54,173 bases of DNA, from positions 1 through 54,173 of the forward strand of contig JAFGKT010000020.1 in NCBI GenBank assembly GCA_016928435.1, given 5' to 3'. This stretch comes from Sedimentisphaerales bacterium (lineage in GTDB: Bacteria > Planctomycetota > Phycisphaerae > Sedimentisphaerales > SM23-30). The translations under genes were made by a program, and so were the position numbers. The first letter of the stretch is position 1. Each line of letters begins with the position of its first letter. Below the pieces are notes generated by a model, which had not been told where the DNA came from, ran no database searches, and worked only from the letters and a program-made list of their open reading frames with translations. Shown one piece after another: positions 42,934 through 50,637 of the stretch.

Positions 42934-43833
42934 TTAGTTTTGATTTTTTATTGTTTTTTCAACATTATTCCATAGTTCTTTTATGTCTTGAGCGGCGCCG
43001 TTGGAGGTATATTCGACGGCGGATAGTTTTTTGATTTGGGCTTGGGTGATCGTGTTATCATAACGGACTTTGCCCGCGACGGTAAGATTATTTTTTTGGG
43101 CTAGTTGTTCGATCTGGTTGGTGACGTCGGGGTTGAGGTCCCATTTATTAACGCAAATAAGGGTTTGGATGCCGAAATGTTTGGTTAGAGCAGCGACACG
43201 TTCTAGGTCGTGCAGGCCGCTCTGGGTTGGTTCGGTAACGATTAGCGTTAGGTTGGCGGCGGTGATGGAGGCGATTACGGGGCAGCCGATACCTGGTGAG
43301 CCGTCGATGATTATAAGATCGAGATTTTGTTCTTCAGCGATTTTTTTGGCGCTGTCACGAACGAGTGTTACGAGTTTACCGGAGTTTTCTTCAGCGATTC
43401 CGAGCTTGGCGTGGACTAGGGGGCCGTGACGGGTTTGGCAGCGGTAACAGTGGCCGTTGAGGGCTGGTTCAAATTTGACAGCATCGACGGGACAGACTCT
43501 TACGCATACTCCGCAACCTTCGCAGGAGATGGGGTCGATGGTGAAATTGTATCCGGTGACGCTATCGGGGGCTTTGGTTTTTTTTACAGCCTCGAAACGG
43601 CAGGCTTGATAACAGGCGCCGCAATTAACGCAAGTTTCGGATTTAATTTCGGCGCGTTTTCCGCCGCTGAAGTCTTCGGTGTGTTGAATTTTGGGGTCAA
43701 GTACAAGATGGAGGTCGGCGGCGTCCACATCGCAATCAGCGAGGACTTTGTTTTGGGCCAGGGCGGCAAATGAAGCGACGATGCTGGTTTTGCCGGTCCC
43801 GCCTTTGCCGCTTATTATTACGAGTTCTTTCAT
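42934..43833 (-). CDS. MinD/ParA-type P-loop ATPase with ferredoxin insertion (copy 2)
   Basis: 299 residues. Deviant Walker A ISGKGGTGKTS (residues 7-17) and LADCDVDAADL; then a 2x[4Fe-4S] ferredoxin insert with eight Cys (68, 71, 74, 78 and 104, 107, 110, 114), then LIIIDGSPGIGCPV and the nucleotide-specific NKWDL. Family of ATPases that accompany NifX-like proteins and are encoded in pairs in orp operons. 18 bp after copy 1. Role: likely cluster insertion or electron transfer coupled to ATP; inferred from ORP systems. Confidence 0.92.
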   Translation of the reverse strand: MKELVIISGKGGTGKTSIVASFAALAQNKVLADCDVDAADLHLVLDPKIQHTEDFSGGKRAEIKSETCVNCGACYQACRFEAVKKTKAPDSVTGYNFTIDPISCEGCGVCVRVCPVDAVKFEPALNGHCYRCQTRHGPLVHAKLGIAEENSGKLVTLVRDSAKKIAEEQNLDLIIIDGSPGIGCPVIASITAANLTLIVTEPTQSGLHDLERVAALTKHFGIQTLICVNKWDLNPDVTNQIEQLAQKNNLTVAGKVRYDNTITQAQIKKLSAVEYTSNGAAQDIKELWNNVEKTIKNQN

Positions 43834-43850
43834 GATATTAAGTTTCCGAA

Positions 43851-44714
43851 TTATTGCTGGATGAGTGAGTTTGCTATTTGGCTGGTTAGGTCGCCGGCGA
43901 CTTGGGTGAATAGGTCAGCGTAGTTTTTGAGTTTTTCCGAGGCTAGTTCGCCACGTGAATAGGCTTCGGCGATTTTGCGGTCGTGGGGAATTTCTAGTAT
44001 GACGGGAATGTTTTCTTGGTTGCAATATTCTTTGACGGCCAGGTCGCCGACGTCGCAGCGATTGATGGCCACGGCGAAGGAAATTTTGAGAACGCGTATC
44101 ATTTCCACGGCGAGTTTGAGGTCGTTTAGGCCGAACGGTGTCGGTTCGGTGGCGAGAATAACGAAGTCTGTGTCTTTGACGGCTGCAATAACTGGGCAGG
44201 AAGTTCCTGGCGGCGCGTCGATGATGGTGATATCGGTTTTGGACGCGGCTTTTTTGACGGCGTTGATTAGCGGAGGCGACATAACCTGGCCGATATGGAG
44301 ACGACCTTGGACAAAGTGAAAACTTTTGGCGGGGCCGATATCTACAATACCGACCTCGCGGGGTGTTTCGGAAATAGCTTTTTCGGGACAGAAGCGTTGG
44401 CATCCGCCGCAACTGTGGCACAGTTCCGGGAAGACAAGGACTTTGCCTTTAACGCAGACGATGGCGCTATATTGGCAGACTTGGCCGCAGGTTCCGCAGC
44501 CGGTGCATTTGTTTTGATCGACTTGGGGAACCGCTACGGTGGCTGGGATACTGGTTTGAAATTCAGGTTTGACGAAAATATGGCAGTTTGGTTCTTCCAC
44601 GTCGCAGTCGAGCAGTTGAACTTGGCGGTCTTGTTGGGCGAGCACAAAGGCAAGGTTAGTGGCGATGGTGGTTTTGCCGGTACCTCCTTTGCCGCTGGCG
44701 ATGGCGATTTTCAT
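43851..44714 (-). CDS. MinD/ParA-type P-loop ATPase with ferredoxin insertion (copy 1)
   Basis: 287 residues. Walker A ASGKGGTGKTTIATNLA (6-22), DCDVEEPN, ferredoxin insert with eight Cys (70, 73, 76, 80 and 99, 102, 105, 109), and ITIIDAPPGTSCPVIAAV, INRCDVG. Paralogue of the downstream ATPase (18 bp). The pair probably forms a heterodimer, as suggested for the orp ATPases of Desulfovibrio. Starts 7 bp after the small hypothetical gene at 44722. Confidence 0.92.
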   Translation of the reverse strand: MKIAIASGKGGTGKTTIATNLAFVLAQQDRQVQLLDCDVEEPNCHIFVKPEFQTSIPATVAVPQVDQNKCTGCGTCGQVCQYSAIVCVKGKVLVFPELCHSCGGCQRFCPEKAISETPREVGIVDIGPAKSFHFVQGRLHIGQVMSPPLINAVKKAASKTDITIIDAPPGTSCPVIAAVKDTDFVILATEPTPFGLNDLKLAVEMIRVLKISFAVAINRCDVGDLAVKEYCNQENIPVILEIPHDRKIAEAYSRGELASEKLKNYADLFTQVAGDLTSQIANSLIQQ

Positions 44715-44721
44715 AGGATGA

Positions 44722-44946
44722 TTACTCCTTGGTTGGTTCTGTTGAGTCCCAGTCGAAACGATCGGCTTTGATCCAGCCGTCGGCGGGCAGAGAGTCGAAG
44801 CAGACAGGGGCAGGGTTATTCCATTGGTTTTGGTCGGTGACAGTCCATTTGGTGTAACGGTTGAGCGGCTGGGCGGTTTTGTCTATGCGGAACCCGTCGG
44901 GATGATAGCCAATTTGGATTTCCACAGCGGTGAATGTTTGATTCAT
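44722..44946 (-). CDS. small hypothetical protein in the cluster, 74 aa
   Basis: Not recognised. 74 residues from ATG 44944-44946 (MNQTFTAVEIQIGYHPDGFR), with GGAG 5 nt upstream, preferred over an ATG 16 codons earlier. Trp-rich C-terminal half (RYTKWTVTDQNQWNN, then DGWIKADRFDWDST). No signal peptide or Cys pair. Sits 7 bp before ATPase copy 1, so translationally coupled. A small protein of unknown type between the PPOX and ATPase genes. Confidence 0.7.
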   Translation of the reverse strand: MNQTFTAVEIQIGYHPDGFRIDKTAQPLNRYTKWTVTDQNQWNNPAPVCFDSLPADGWIKADRFDWDSTEPTKE

Positions 44947-45044
44947 GATGACTCCGTGGTCAACTTTCGCGGTTTTGAACGTCAAAATAAACACTCAGAA
45001 GTGCCATCGCACTCCGTGTTGTTGGGATATAAAAACAGTGGTGG

Positions 45045-45419
45045 CTAGACAAGCTGTTCGGCGCCGTTGAATACTTCTTGGACTTTCATAACTACGGCCG
45101 CGGCTCGGGGGAGTTGTTCGGGGACCCAAGTTTGGACTTCGTCGAATAGTGGGCCTTCGGTTAGTCGTTGGGCGGAGCCTTTGACTTGGAAGGAGCCTTT
45201 TTCGGAATCGAGAACAACAAAGGAAATTTGGGGATTTTTGATGATATTGTCGCGAGTTTTGCAAAGGTAGTTGTCAGCGATGAGTACGGTTTGGTCGTCG
45301 ATGAGTTTTAAGTATTTGATGTAAGCGATGTTTGGGTTGGATTTGGTGTCAGCGGTTGCTACGGGAAAAATATCCTGTTTGGCGATAGCTTCTTTGACGA
45401 TGGCGGGTATAGATTTCAT
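45045..45419 (-). CDS. pyridoxamine 5'-phosphate oxidase-like flavoprotein
   Basis: 124 residues, split-barrel PPOX family: MKSIPAIVKEAIAKQD, FPVATADTKSNPNIAYIKYL, DNYLCKTRDNIIKNPQISFVV, FQVKGSAQRLTEG. These are single-domain FMN- or heme-binding proteins; several anaerobe members are oxidoreductases or nitroreductase-like. True PdxH activity is unlikely at this length. Lies between the NifX-like and small hypothetical genes, adding a flavin redox partner to the cluster. Confidence 0.85.
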   Translation of the reverse strand: MKSIPAIVKEAIAKQDIFPVATADTKSNPNIAYIKYLKLIDDQTVLIADNYLCKTRDNIIKNPQISFVVLDSEKGSFQVKGSAQRLTEGPLFDEVQTWVPEQLPRAAAVVMKVQEVFNGAEQLV

Positions 45420-45442
45420 ATTTTGGCTTTCTGTATTTTGAT

Positions 45443-45817
45443 TTAGTTGTTGTCGGACATACCGAAGTGGCTGTTGACATTGGGGGAATTGGTGGGTGCG
45501 AGTTTACCTTGGGCGAAGTCTTGGGCGGCTTGGCGTACAGATCCGGTTACGCCTACGATTACTTGGATTTGGGCGGCATTGAGGGTAGCGAATGCTTTGG
45601 GGCCGCAATTGCCGGTTAGTACGGTTTGGGCGTCGTTGTCGGTGATGAGTTGAGCTGATTGAATACCGGCGCCGCTGCCAAGAGCGCTGTTGGCGTTGGG
45701 CAGGGCTTGAAATTCCATGGTTTCGGGGTCAACGATGATGAAGTAAGCGCATCGGCCGAAACGGGGATCTATGGTACCGTCGAGTGTGGGTTCGGTTGCG
45801 GTAATAGCGATCTTCAT
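45443..45817 (-). CDS. NifX/NifB-type dinitrogenase cofactor-binding protein (copy 1)
   Basis: 124 residues from ATG 45815-45817 (MKIAITATEPTLDGTIDPRF), preferred over a start nine codons upstream as it matches the family start. Signature GRCAYFIIVDPETMEF, SGAGIQSAQLI, GNCGPKAFATLNAAQIQVIVG. Longer than copy 2 and closer to the ORP/NafY type. The Cys at GRC and GNCG are candidate cluster ligands. Between the DUF5320 genes and the PPOX gene. Confidence 0.92.
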   Translation of the reverse strand: MKIAITATEPTLDGTIDPRFGRCAYFIIVDPETMEFQALPNANSALGSGAGIQSAQLITDNDAQTVLTGNCGPKAFATLNAAQIQVIVGVTGSVRQAAQDFAQGKLAPTNSPNVNSHFGMSDNN

Positions 45818-45895
45818 GATAGACTCCTGGCAGTAGAGCAACACAGGCCCCTTTATTGTGAGGCCTATGTTGCTGTTGGGATGATTGTAAACGAG

Positions 45896-46267
45896 TTACT
45901 TTTTGGATTCGGCTTCGAGGTCGGCGATACGTTGTTTGATATCGTCGAGGGCGTCGTTGAAGTATTGTGCTTGGGCTTTTAGGGCGTCAAGTTGCTGGTC
46001 TTTGGTTGGTGCTGCGGGCGTCGGGAACGGCGCAGCCCCGTAAAATGGTGCACCTGCGCCAAAGCGTTGCCAACCGGTAAGGCCGGTCGCGTAAAACTGG
46101 TTGCGCCGGCCGAAGCCGCCGCCGCCGCCGCGACCTCTACCAAAAAACCCTCTACCACCGACAGCATTATTAGCGAATCCGGGCACTGAGTAGCCGGCAC
46201 AATATCCGGCAGCTCTACCTGTCATTGGCCCCATACCCGCAGGGCCTGTTCCATCACCTCTAGGCAT
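45896..46267 (-). CDS. DUF5320 protein, Gly-rich with coiled tail
   Basis: 123 residues. N-terminal MPRGDGTGPAGMGPMTGRAAG motif, the DUF5320 hallmark, then a Gly/Phe/Arg-rich low-complexity segment (GRGRGGGGGFGRRN) and a helical C-terminus (LKAQAQYFNDALDDIKQRIADLEAESKK). DUF5320 proteins are regularly encoded beside NifX-like and Mrp genes in anaerobes; function unknown. Shares its first ten residues with the next gene upstream, so the two are paralogues. Confidence 0.88.
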   Translation of the reverse strand: MPRGDGTGPAGMGPMTGRAAGYCAGYSVPGFANNAVGGRGFFGRGRGGGGGFGRRNQFYATGLTGWQRFGAGAPFYGAAPFPTPAAPTKDQQLDALKAQAQYFNDALDDIKQRIADLEAESKK

Positions 46268-46297
46268 GATAAACTCCTTTCTATTACAAAATACTTG

Positions 46298-46537
46298 TTA
46301 TACATTTCTGGTCATTGCAATGCCGCACTTTGGGCATTTCATTTGGCTGCATGGTTGGCCGGCAACGTGTGGTGCTTGGGCACCGCATTGTGGGCATACG
46401 CAATTTCCGCCTGGTCCGGCAGCGAATGGTCCGCCTAGCCGCCCTCTGCCTTGCCCTTGTGGGCGGTTATTAGCGTTTTGCCCTCGTCCGGTGCGTGGTC
46501 CTTGTCCGGCAGGTCCTGTTCCATCACCTCTAGGCAT
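46298..46537 (-). CDS. DUF5320-related protein with zinc ribbon
   Basis: 79 residues: MPRGDGTGPAGQGPRTGRGQ, a linker rich in Asn, Gly, Gln, and a C-terminal ribbon CVCPQCGAQAPHVAGQPCSQ followed by MKCPKCG (two CPxC pairs). Same N-terminal motif as the next gene, but the C-terminal part is a metal-binding knuckle. Such zinc-ribbon DUF5320 relatives accompany the NifX/ATPase clusters. Second gene after the DUF134 regulator. Confidence 0.85.
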   Translation of the reverse strand: MPRGDGTGPAGQGPRTGRGQNANNRPQGQGRGRLGGPFAAGPGGNCVCPQCGAQAPHVAGQPCSQMKCPKCGIAMTRNV

Positions 46538-46596
46538 AATAACATCCTTTCATTAATAGGTTAATGTTTTCGGTTATCCTGTGCATATTCGAGCGA

Positions 46597-46983
46597 TCAA
46601 AACGAAGATTGCTCGTTTGGATTGCCGTGCCGATGTCGATGCCGTCCTCGGCCTTGCCCACGGCCGCATCCGCCGTAGCCTCGAGATACCGATGCTTCAA
46701 TGACCGGTCCGCCTTCAATACAAATTGCCTGGCCGTTAACGATAGCATCAGCGATTTTCTTACGGGCCGAAGCATAGATACGTGTCACTGTGGGTCGAGA
46801 AACACCCATTTCGACAGCGGCTTTTTCTTGATCCAATCCAACATGGTCTAATAAACGAATTGTTTCAAATTCATCCAAAGCCAAAGTGACCCACTCCAAT
46901 TGCCGAGCAGGAACGCCCGCCGGTTTATAGACCACCGATGTCGGCTGAGCGTTAATACATCTGTTTTTGAAAGGTCTGGGCAT
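46597..46983 (-). CDS. DUF134 family transcriptional regulator
   Basis: 128 residues. Starts MPRPFKNRCI; helix-turn-helix region VTLALDEFETIRLLDHVGLD, QEKAAVEMGVSRPTVTRIYA, the sigma-70-region-4-like HTH of DUF134. C-terminal Gly/Arg/His-rich tail (GRGQGRGRHRHRHGN) may bind metal. DUF134 proteins are the standard regulators next to NifX/DUF5320 genes in anaerobes. First gene of the minus-strand cluster; GAGG lies 6 nt before the ATG. The palindrome in its promoter makes autoregulation likely. Confidence 0.9.
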   Translation of the reverse strand: MPRPFKNRCINAQPTSVVYKPAGVPARQLEWVTLALDEFETIRLLDHVGLDQEKAAVEMGVSRPTVTRIYASARKKIADAIVNGQAICIEGGPVIEASVSRGYGGCGRGQGRGRHRHRHGNPNEQSSF

Positions 46984-47001
46984 ATCTACCTCTATGTACA
47001 G

Positions 47002-47052
47002 TTATGAACATATGTTCATAATTATTATCGTTAGTTTTCAGGGAATAATCAA
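47002..47052 (-). promoter_or_regulatory. cluster promoter overlapped by perfect 20-bp palindrome
   Basis: Minus-strand TTGATT (47052-47047), 17-nt spacer, GATAAT (47029-47024). Directly after lies TTATGAACAT / ATGTTCATAA (47002-47021), a perfect palindrome covering the expected transcription start, 19 nt before the DUF134 start codon. It is a strong operator candidate for the whole cluster. The rest of 46984-47238 has a nested stem (about 47078-47126) on an A/T-rich background. Confidence 0.75.
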
Positions 47053-47238
47053 ATAAAAAATCGAGAAAATCCGTAAAGCCTTTTACAATATAGCTTTATA
47101 TTTCGAATAAAGCCAAAGGCAAAAAAGGATATGCAGGCAAGGACCCCAGGAAGATTTATGATTTCCGGATCAAAAAAGTGAGCATACAAGAGCTGCTGTG
47201 ACTTGGTCGGAGGTTGACTTTAGTGGTGTTTTGATGGG

Positions 47239-47913
47239 TTAATCGTCGCCGTCGGAGATACCTTTGATGAATTCGACTTCGTCGTCGTCTTCCTCGAGTT
47301 CGACTTCTACTCTTTGGCCGGTATTGGTTCCGATGTAGGGGTTGGCGGCGGCGATCATAATGGGGAAGATTTCTCGTAGGTCGTCGCTGCGGCCGACATT
47401 TACTATTTCAGTGTCCCAAAGCATAACGTCCGTGTCGTTGTTGACCTTTTCGAGCCAATCGTACGCGGTAAGAGAGATGTGTTTTTCGTAGGTGGTGTAG
47501 TAATGGGTAACAGGGACAGTACCGATTATTCCATAGGTTGGGCGATAAAAACGACCGCCGCCGCAGCAACCACCACCCATGGCTACGCCGATCTGGCCAT
47601 ACACCGGTCGATCGGTGGTATAGCTTTGCTGTTGGGGACCTGACATTTTGTAATCCATCAATACTAACACCTCAGCATCGTCGAGGTTATCGACCACAAT
47701 GTAGCCGATACTTTCGAGCGCGCGTTGAACATAGATGGAGAATTCTTTGAAGTATAGATCATCGACGGTTACGCCCGGCATACCGGAATCGATATAACAA
47801 AGCTGATCCGGATCGAAAGAACCATTGTTGATCGAGTCGATGGAGACGGTGTAGTGGTCGCTGCAACCAGCCAGCAACAAAGATATCGCTATTAATGAGA
47901 GCATGGTCTTCAT
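47239..47913 (-). CDS. lipoprotein, DUF4136-like
   Basis: 224 residues. Lipobox LLAGC (Cys17) after a short signal sequence, so anchored in a membrane. Domain has VYVQRALESIGYIVVDNLDD-like and AEVLVLMDYKM segments typical of DUF4136 outer-envelope lipoproteins, a GGGCCGGGRF loop, and a very acidic C-terminus (VEVELEEDDDEVEF). Function unknown. AGGAG lies 8 nt before the ATG. Monocistronic, downstream of deoC across 136 bp. Confidence 0.82.
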   Translation of the reverse strand: MKTMLSLIAISLLLAGCSDHYTVSIDSINNGSFDPDQLCYIDSGMPGVTVDDLYFKEFSIYVQRALESIGYIVVDNLDDAEVLVLMDYKMSGPQQQSYTTDRPVYGQIGVAMGGGCCGGGRFYRPTYGIIGTVPVTHYYTTYEKHISLTAYDWLEKVNNDTDVMLWDTEIVNVGRSDDLREIFPIMIAAANPYIGTNTGQRVEVELEEDDDEVEFIKGISDGDD

Positions 47914-48049
47914 GGCTTGGTCTCCTGGGTTACGGTTATCCTCTTAGATAATGATATAATATGGAGTTGCGAATGTCAAGAGGGCAGCGGCGGTCATGGG
48001 CAGCCCTACGAGCGACGGCTGACACAGAGTTGGCCGATGGCAGGCGGAT

Positions 48050-48733
48050 CTAGTTGCAAGTGGTGACGATGGTGACCCCGGCGGAGGTGCCGATGCGGGA
48101 TGCGCCGGCTTGGATCATGGCGCGGGCTTGGTCAGCGGTGCGGATGCCACCGGCGGCTTTGACTTTGCAGGAGCCTCGATGTTGATAGAGCAGGGCGACA
48201 TCTTCGAGGGTCGCTCCGCCGGCAGGATGTAGGCCGGTGCTGGTTTTTAGGTAGTCCACAGCCAGGTCTGCGCCCAGTTTGCAAAGCATGATTTTTACGT
48301 CGGTGGGCAAAACAGCGGTTTCAAGGATGATTTTTAGAGTAACGGTCGGGTTGGCGGCACGACACGGAGCTAGAACAGCGGAAATATCGCGGGCCAGATA
48401 TTGCTGATTGTTGGTCAGCGCAGCAGATAAATTGACAACCATGTCGATTTCCTGGGCGCCTTGGTCGATGGCTTGGCGAGCCTCAGCGGCTTTGATTTCG
48501 GTGGTGTTGGTGCCGAAGGGAAAGCCGACTACAGTACCGATACGCGTTGGATGCTTTTGCAGTAATTGCACAGCTTGGGGCAGATGGCAAGGATGGATAC
48601 ACACCGCGGCGAAATTATATTGAATGGCTTCTTGGCAGAGACGCTCGATGTCAGCGGGGACAGCATGCGGAGCCAGCAAGGTGTGGTCGATGTAGGCAGC
48701 GAGTTGAGCGGCGGTTAAGGAAGAAGAGGTCAT
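48050..48733 (-). CDS. deoC: deoxyribose-phosphate aldolase
   Basis: Cleaves 2-deoxyribose-5-phosphate to glyceraldehyde-3-phosphate and acetaldehyde in deoxynucleoside catabolism. 227 residues from ATG 48731-48733 (MTSSSLTAAQLAAYIDHTLL). TIM-barrel with the two catalytic lysines in DYLKTSTG and KVKAAGGIRT, plus PFGTNTTEIKAAEA and the ASRIGTSAG phosphate loop. An upstream ATG (48745) overlaps the preceding gene and is a possible alternative. Translationally close to the upstream fusion protein, which has a deoxyribosyltransferase-like part, so both may serve deoxynucleoside turnover. Confidence 0.93.
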   Translation of the reverse strand: MTSSSLTAAQLAAYIDHTLLAPHAVPADIERLCQEAIQYNFAAVCIHPCHLPQAVQLLQKHPTRIGTVVGFPFGTNTTEIKAAEARQAIDQGAQEIDMVVNLSAALTNNQQYLARDISAVLAPCRAANPTVTLKIILETAVLPTDVKIMLCKLGADLAVDYLKTSTGLHPAGGATLEDVALLYQHRGSCKVKAAGGIRTADQARAMIQAGASRIGTSAGVTIVTTCN

Positions 48734-48738
48734 AGGCT

Positions 48739-49917
48739 TTACCATACGGGAAAGAGGGTGGATTGTGACGACGGGCAATGGGGGCGGGCTTTGGTGTAGT
48801 TGTGGCTTTCAAAGTAGGTCAGGGCGGTATCGATGTCGGGAAAAACTTTGTTGGCGGTTTCGGTGACAAAGGGCGAAGGAGTACTTTTGGGGCGCCAGAC
48901 AACGTAAACTTCTTTGGCGGCTTCGTGGGCATGTTGGAGTTCGCGTTCGACGCCGCTTGACAGCGCCGGTTTGCCGTCGGGCAGTTCTGGGACAAAGCTG
49001 ATGATCATGTCGGCTTGGTCGATGAGCATAAAATCGCGGGCGTAGATTTGGCCGTGGATGTCGCCGGCGACAAGCAAGATTTCAGCAACATCGAAACGCA
49101 TGGATCGGCCCAGAACTACCTTGTCCATGTACTTTTGGCCTGATTGGGAAGCCTTAAGGGCGTCTTGGTAGAGGTCCATTTCTTCGAGGTCAGCGGGGTC
49201 GAAAACGACAAAATGTTGACTGATACAACGGCGGAAAGTATCTATCTCAGCGAGAACGCTGGGCATGGCGGCAACATGGGTCATGGGGAAGCTAAGATAG
49301 ACTTTAGGCGTGGTCGGCTGGAACATTAATTGAGCGAGGGTGTGTGCGGTGGCGTTGTCTTTGCCGACAGCCAGGGCGAAGAAACGAGCCGGGGGTTTGC
49401 TATCAGGACGAGATGAAGCATCATCTGCGGAACCACCGAAGCCGCGACAGCCAAGCATCATCATTTCGGTGGCGAGGGTTTCTTCTTCGCGCCAGACGAG
49501 CAGGTCTTTTAGGGAATGGTTGATGGAATGCTCGGCTTCGAGACGAGCGTGGACGGCGTCAACGGAGTCCATAAGGCAGACGTAAAGATCGGCGTCGAAT
49601 TGGCGGAGTTGGTCGAAGTCGAAGGCGGGAAACAGCCCGTGCTTCCAGCGGAACGTGGCGTGGGTGTTGACGACAATGTTTTCGGTGGTTTTAGCCTGGG
49701 TGATAAGGTCTTTGATGACACTTCGGCGCAGAGTACTAAGACGCGAGATGGGCACGTCCAGAATGCGCCCGGGGGTAACGTCGGGGGCCTCGGCGTACAT
49801 ACGACTGCCAACGTGAAAAACGGTGAGGTCATGGCCCATCTGCGTGGCACAACGAGCGACTTTGTCGAGAAAAGGACCCTTATCGAGCCCGACGGTTCCA
49901 GTGACTATGGTTTTCAT
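48739..49917 (-). CDS. fusion of degenerate P-loop kinase-like and nucleoside deoxyribosyltransferase-like domains
   Basis: 392 residues, not a recognised enzyme. N-terminal half: TIVTGTVGLDKGPFLDKVA, a P-loop-like motif retaining Lys but with Asp and Gly in the last positions; then VVNTHATFRWKHGL and LYVCLMDSVD, a Walker-B-type strand, similar to archaeal adenylate-kinase-like proteins. C-terminal half: KVYLSFPMTH, MDLYQDALKASQSG, and SSGVERELQHAHEAAKEVYV, resembling nucleoside 2-deoxyribosyltransferases (the ExxxA-x-GK motif). Overlaps deoC. No Shine-Dalgarno; a CACAAT box six bases before the ATG suggests a leaderless start. Activity unknown. Confidence 0.7.
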   Translation of the reverse strand: MKTIVTGTVGLDKGPFLDKVARCATQMGHDLTVFHVGSRMYAEAPDVTPGRILDVPISRLSTLRRSVIKDLITQAKTTENIVVNTHATFRWKHGLFPAFDFDQLRQFDADLYVCLMDSVDAVHARLEAEHSINHSLKDLLVWREEETLATEMMMLGCRGFGGSADDASSRPDSKPPARFFALAVGKDNATAHTLAQLMFQPTTPKVYLSFPMTHVAAMPSVLAEIDTFRRCISQHFVVFDPADLEEMDLYQDALKASQSGQKYMDKVVLGRSMRFDVAEILLVAGDIHGQIYARDFMLIDQADMIISFVPELPDGKPALSSGVERELQHAHEAAKEVYVVWRPKSTPSPFVTETANKVFPDIDTALTYFESHNYTKARPHCPSSQSTLFPVW

Positions 49918-49994
49918 GGTTATATTGTGCCAAAAACGCGACGGAATTTCCAGTGTTACTTGACGGACCGAAAAAATGAGGGGATGGGAACTAT

Positions 49995-50022
49995 TTGACG
50001 CTTGGGAGACAGTGGGTATAAT
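49995..50022 (+). promoter_or_regulatory. promoter placing the start codon at +1
   Basis: TTGACG (49995-50000), 16-nt spacer, TATAAT (50017-50022). The ATG of the PH-domain gene begins six bases later, at 50029, where transcription should start. Confidence 0.65.
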
Positions 50023-50028
50023 TGGGAT

Positions 50029-50637
50029 ATGAGTTCGAGTGATGAAATCCAGAACACCAAGGCCGCAGGCGAGACGGCCGAATCGTCGGATTATCAGAGT
50101 AATATCGATAAGCTGCTGCCGGGCGATTTACTGGCGGACGACGAAACGGTGATATTCGCGATCAAGCCTTCGTTGTGGACGGTGCTGTTTCTGAGTTTTC
50201 GGGTGGTGGTAATCGCGGTGGTGGTGATTATCACAGCGATAACGGCCTCGAAACTATTCGACACCGAAGGGCGGGAGATTTATATCGTAGAGGCAGCCGG
50301 TACGTTCGCGGTGGCTAGAGTGGCGTTCGCTTTGCTGCAGTGGTTCAGCCGAACGTATGTGCTGACCAACCGGCGGGTAATCCGGATTCGCGGGGTATTC
50401 ACAATCGACATATTTCAATGTTCACTGCTGCACATCCAAAACACTTTTCTGGTAATGAGCTTTTGGCAGAGAATTTTGAACTTGGGAAATATCGCTTTGA
50501 CAACAGCGGGAACGGGGCGAGTCGAAGCGGTATGGCGACACTGCAAAACGCCGCTGAAAGTGCATCAACAATTGCTGCGGGCAATTAACCGGGCGAGTAA
50601 TCCGACCAATAGCGAAACAACCACGCCGACAGATTGA
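50029..50637 (+). CDS. PH-domain membrane protein (bPH2/YdbS-like)
   Basis: 202 residues from ATG 50029. A disordered N-terminus (~30 residues), then two membrane spans (LWTVLFLSFRVVVIAVVVII and a second around AAGTFAVARVAFALLQWF), then the bPH2 core RTYVLTNRRVIRIRGVFTID with WxxGNIALTTAGTG. Envelope proteins of this type are common, function mostly unknown. There is no ribosome-binding site, and the promoter suggests a leaderless mRNA. Divergent from the 49917 gene. Confidence 0.85.
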   Translation: MSSSDEIQNTKAAGETAESSDYQSNIDKLLPGDLLADDETVIFAIKPSLWTVLFLSFRVVVIAVVVIITAITASKLFDTEGREIYIVEAAGTFAVARVAFALLQWFSRTYVLTNRRVIRIRGVFTIDIFQCSLLHIQNTFLVMSFWQRILNLGNIALTTAGTGRVEAVWRHCKTPLKVHQQLLRAINRASNPTNSETTTPTD

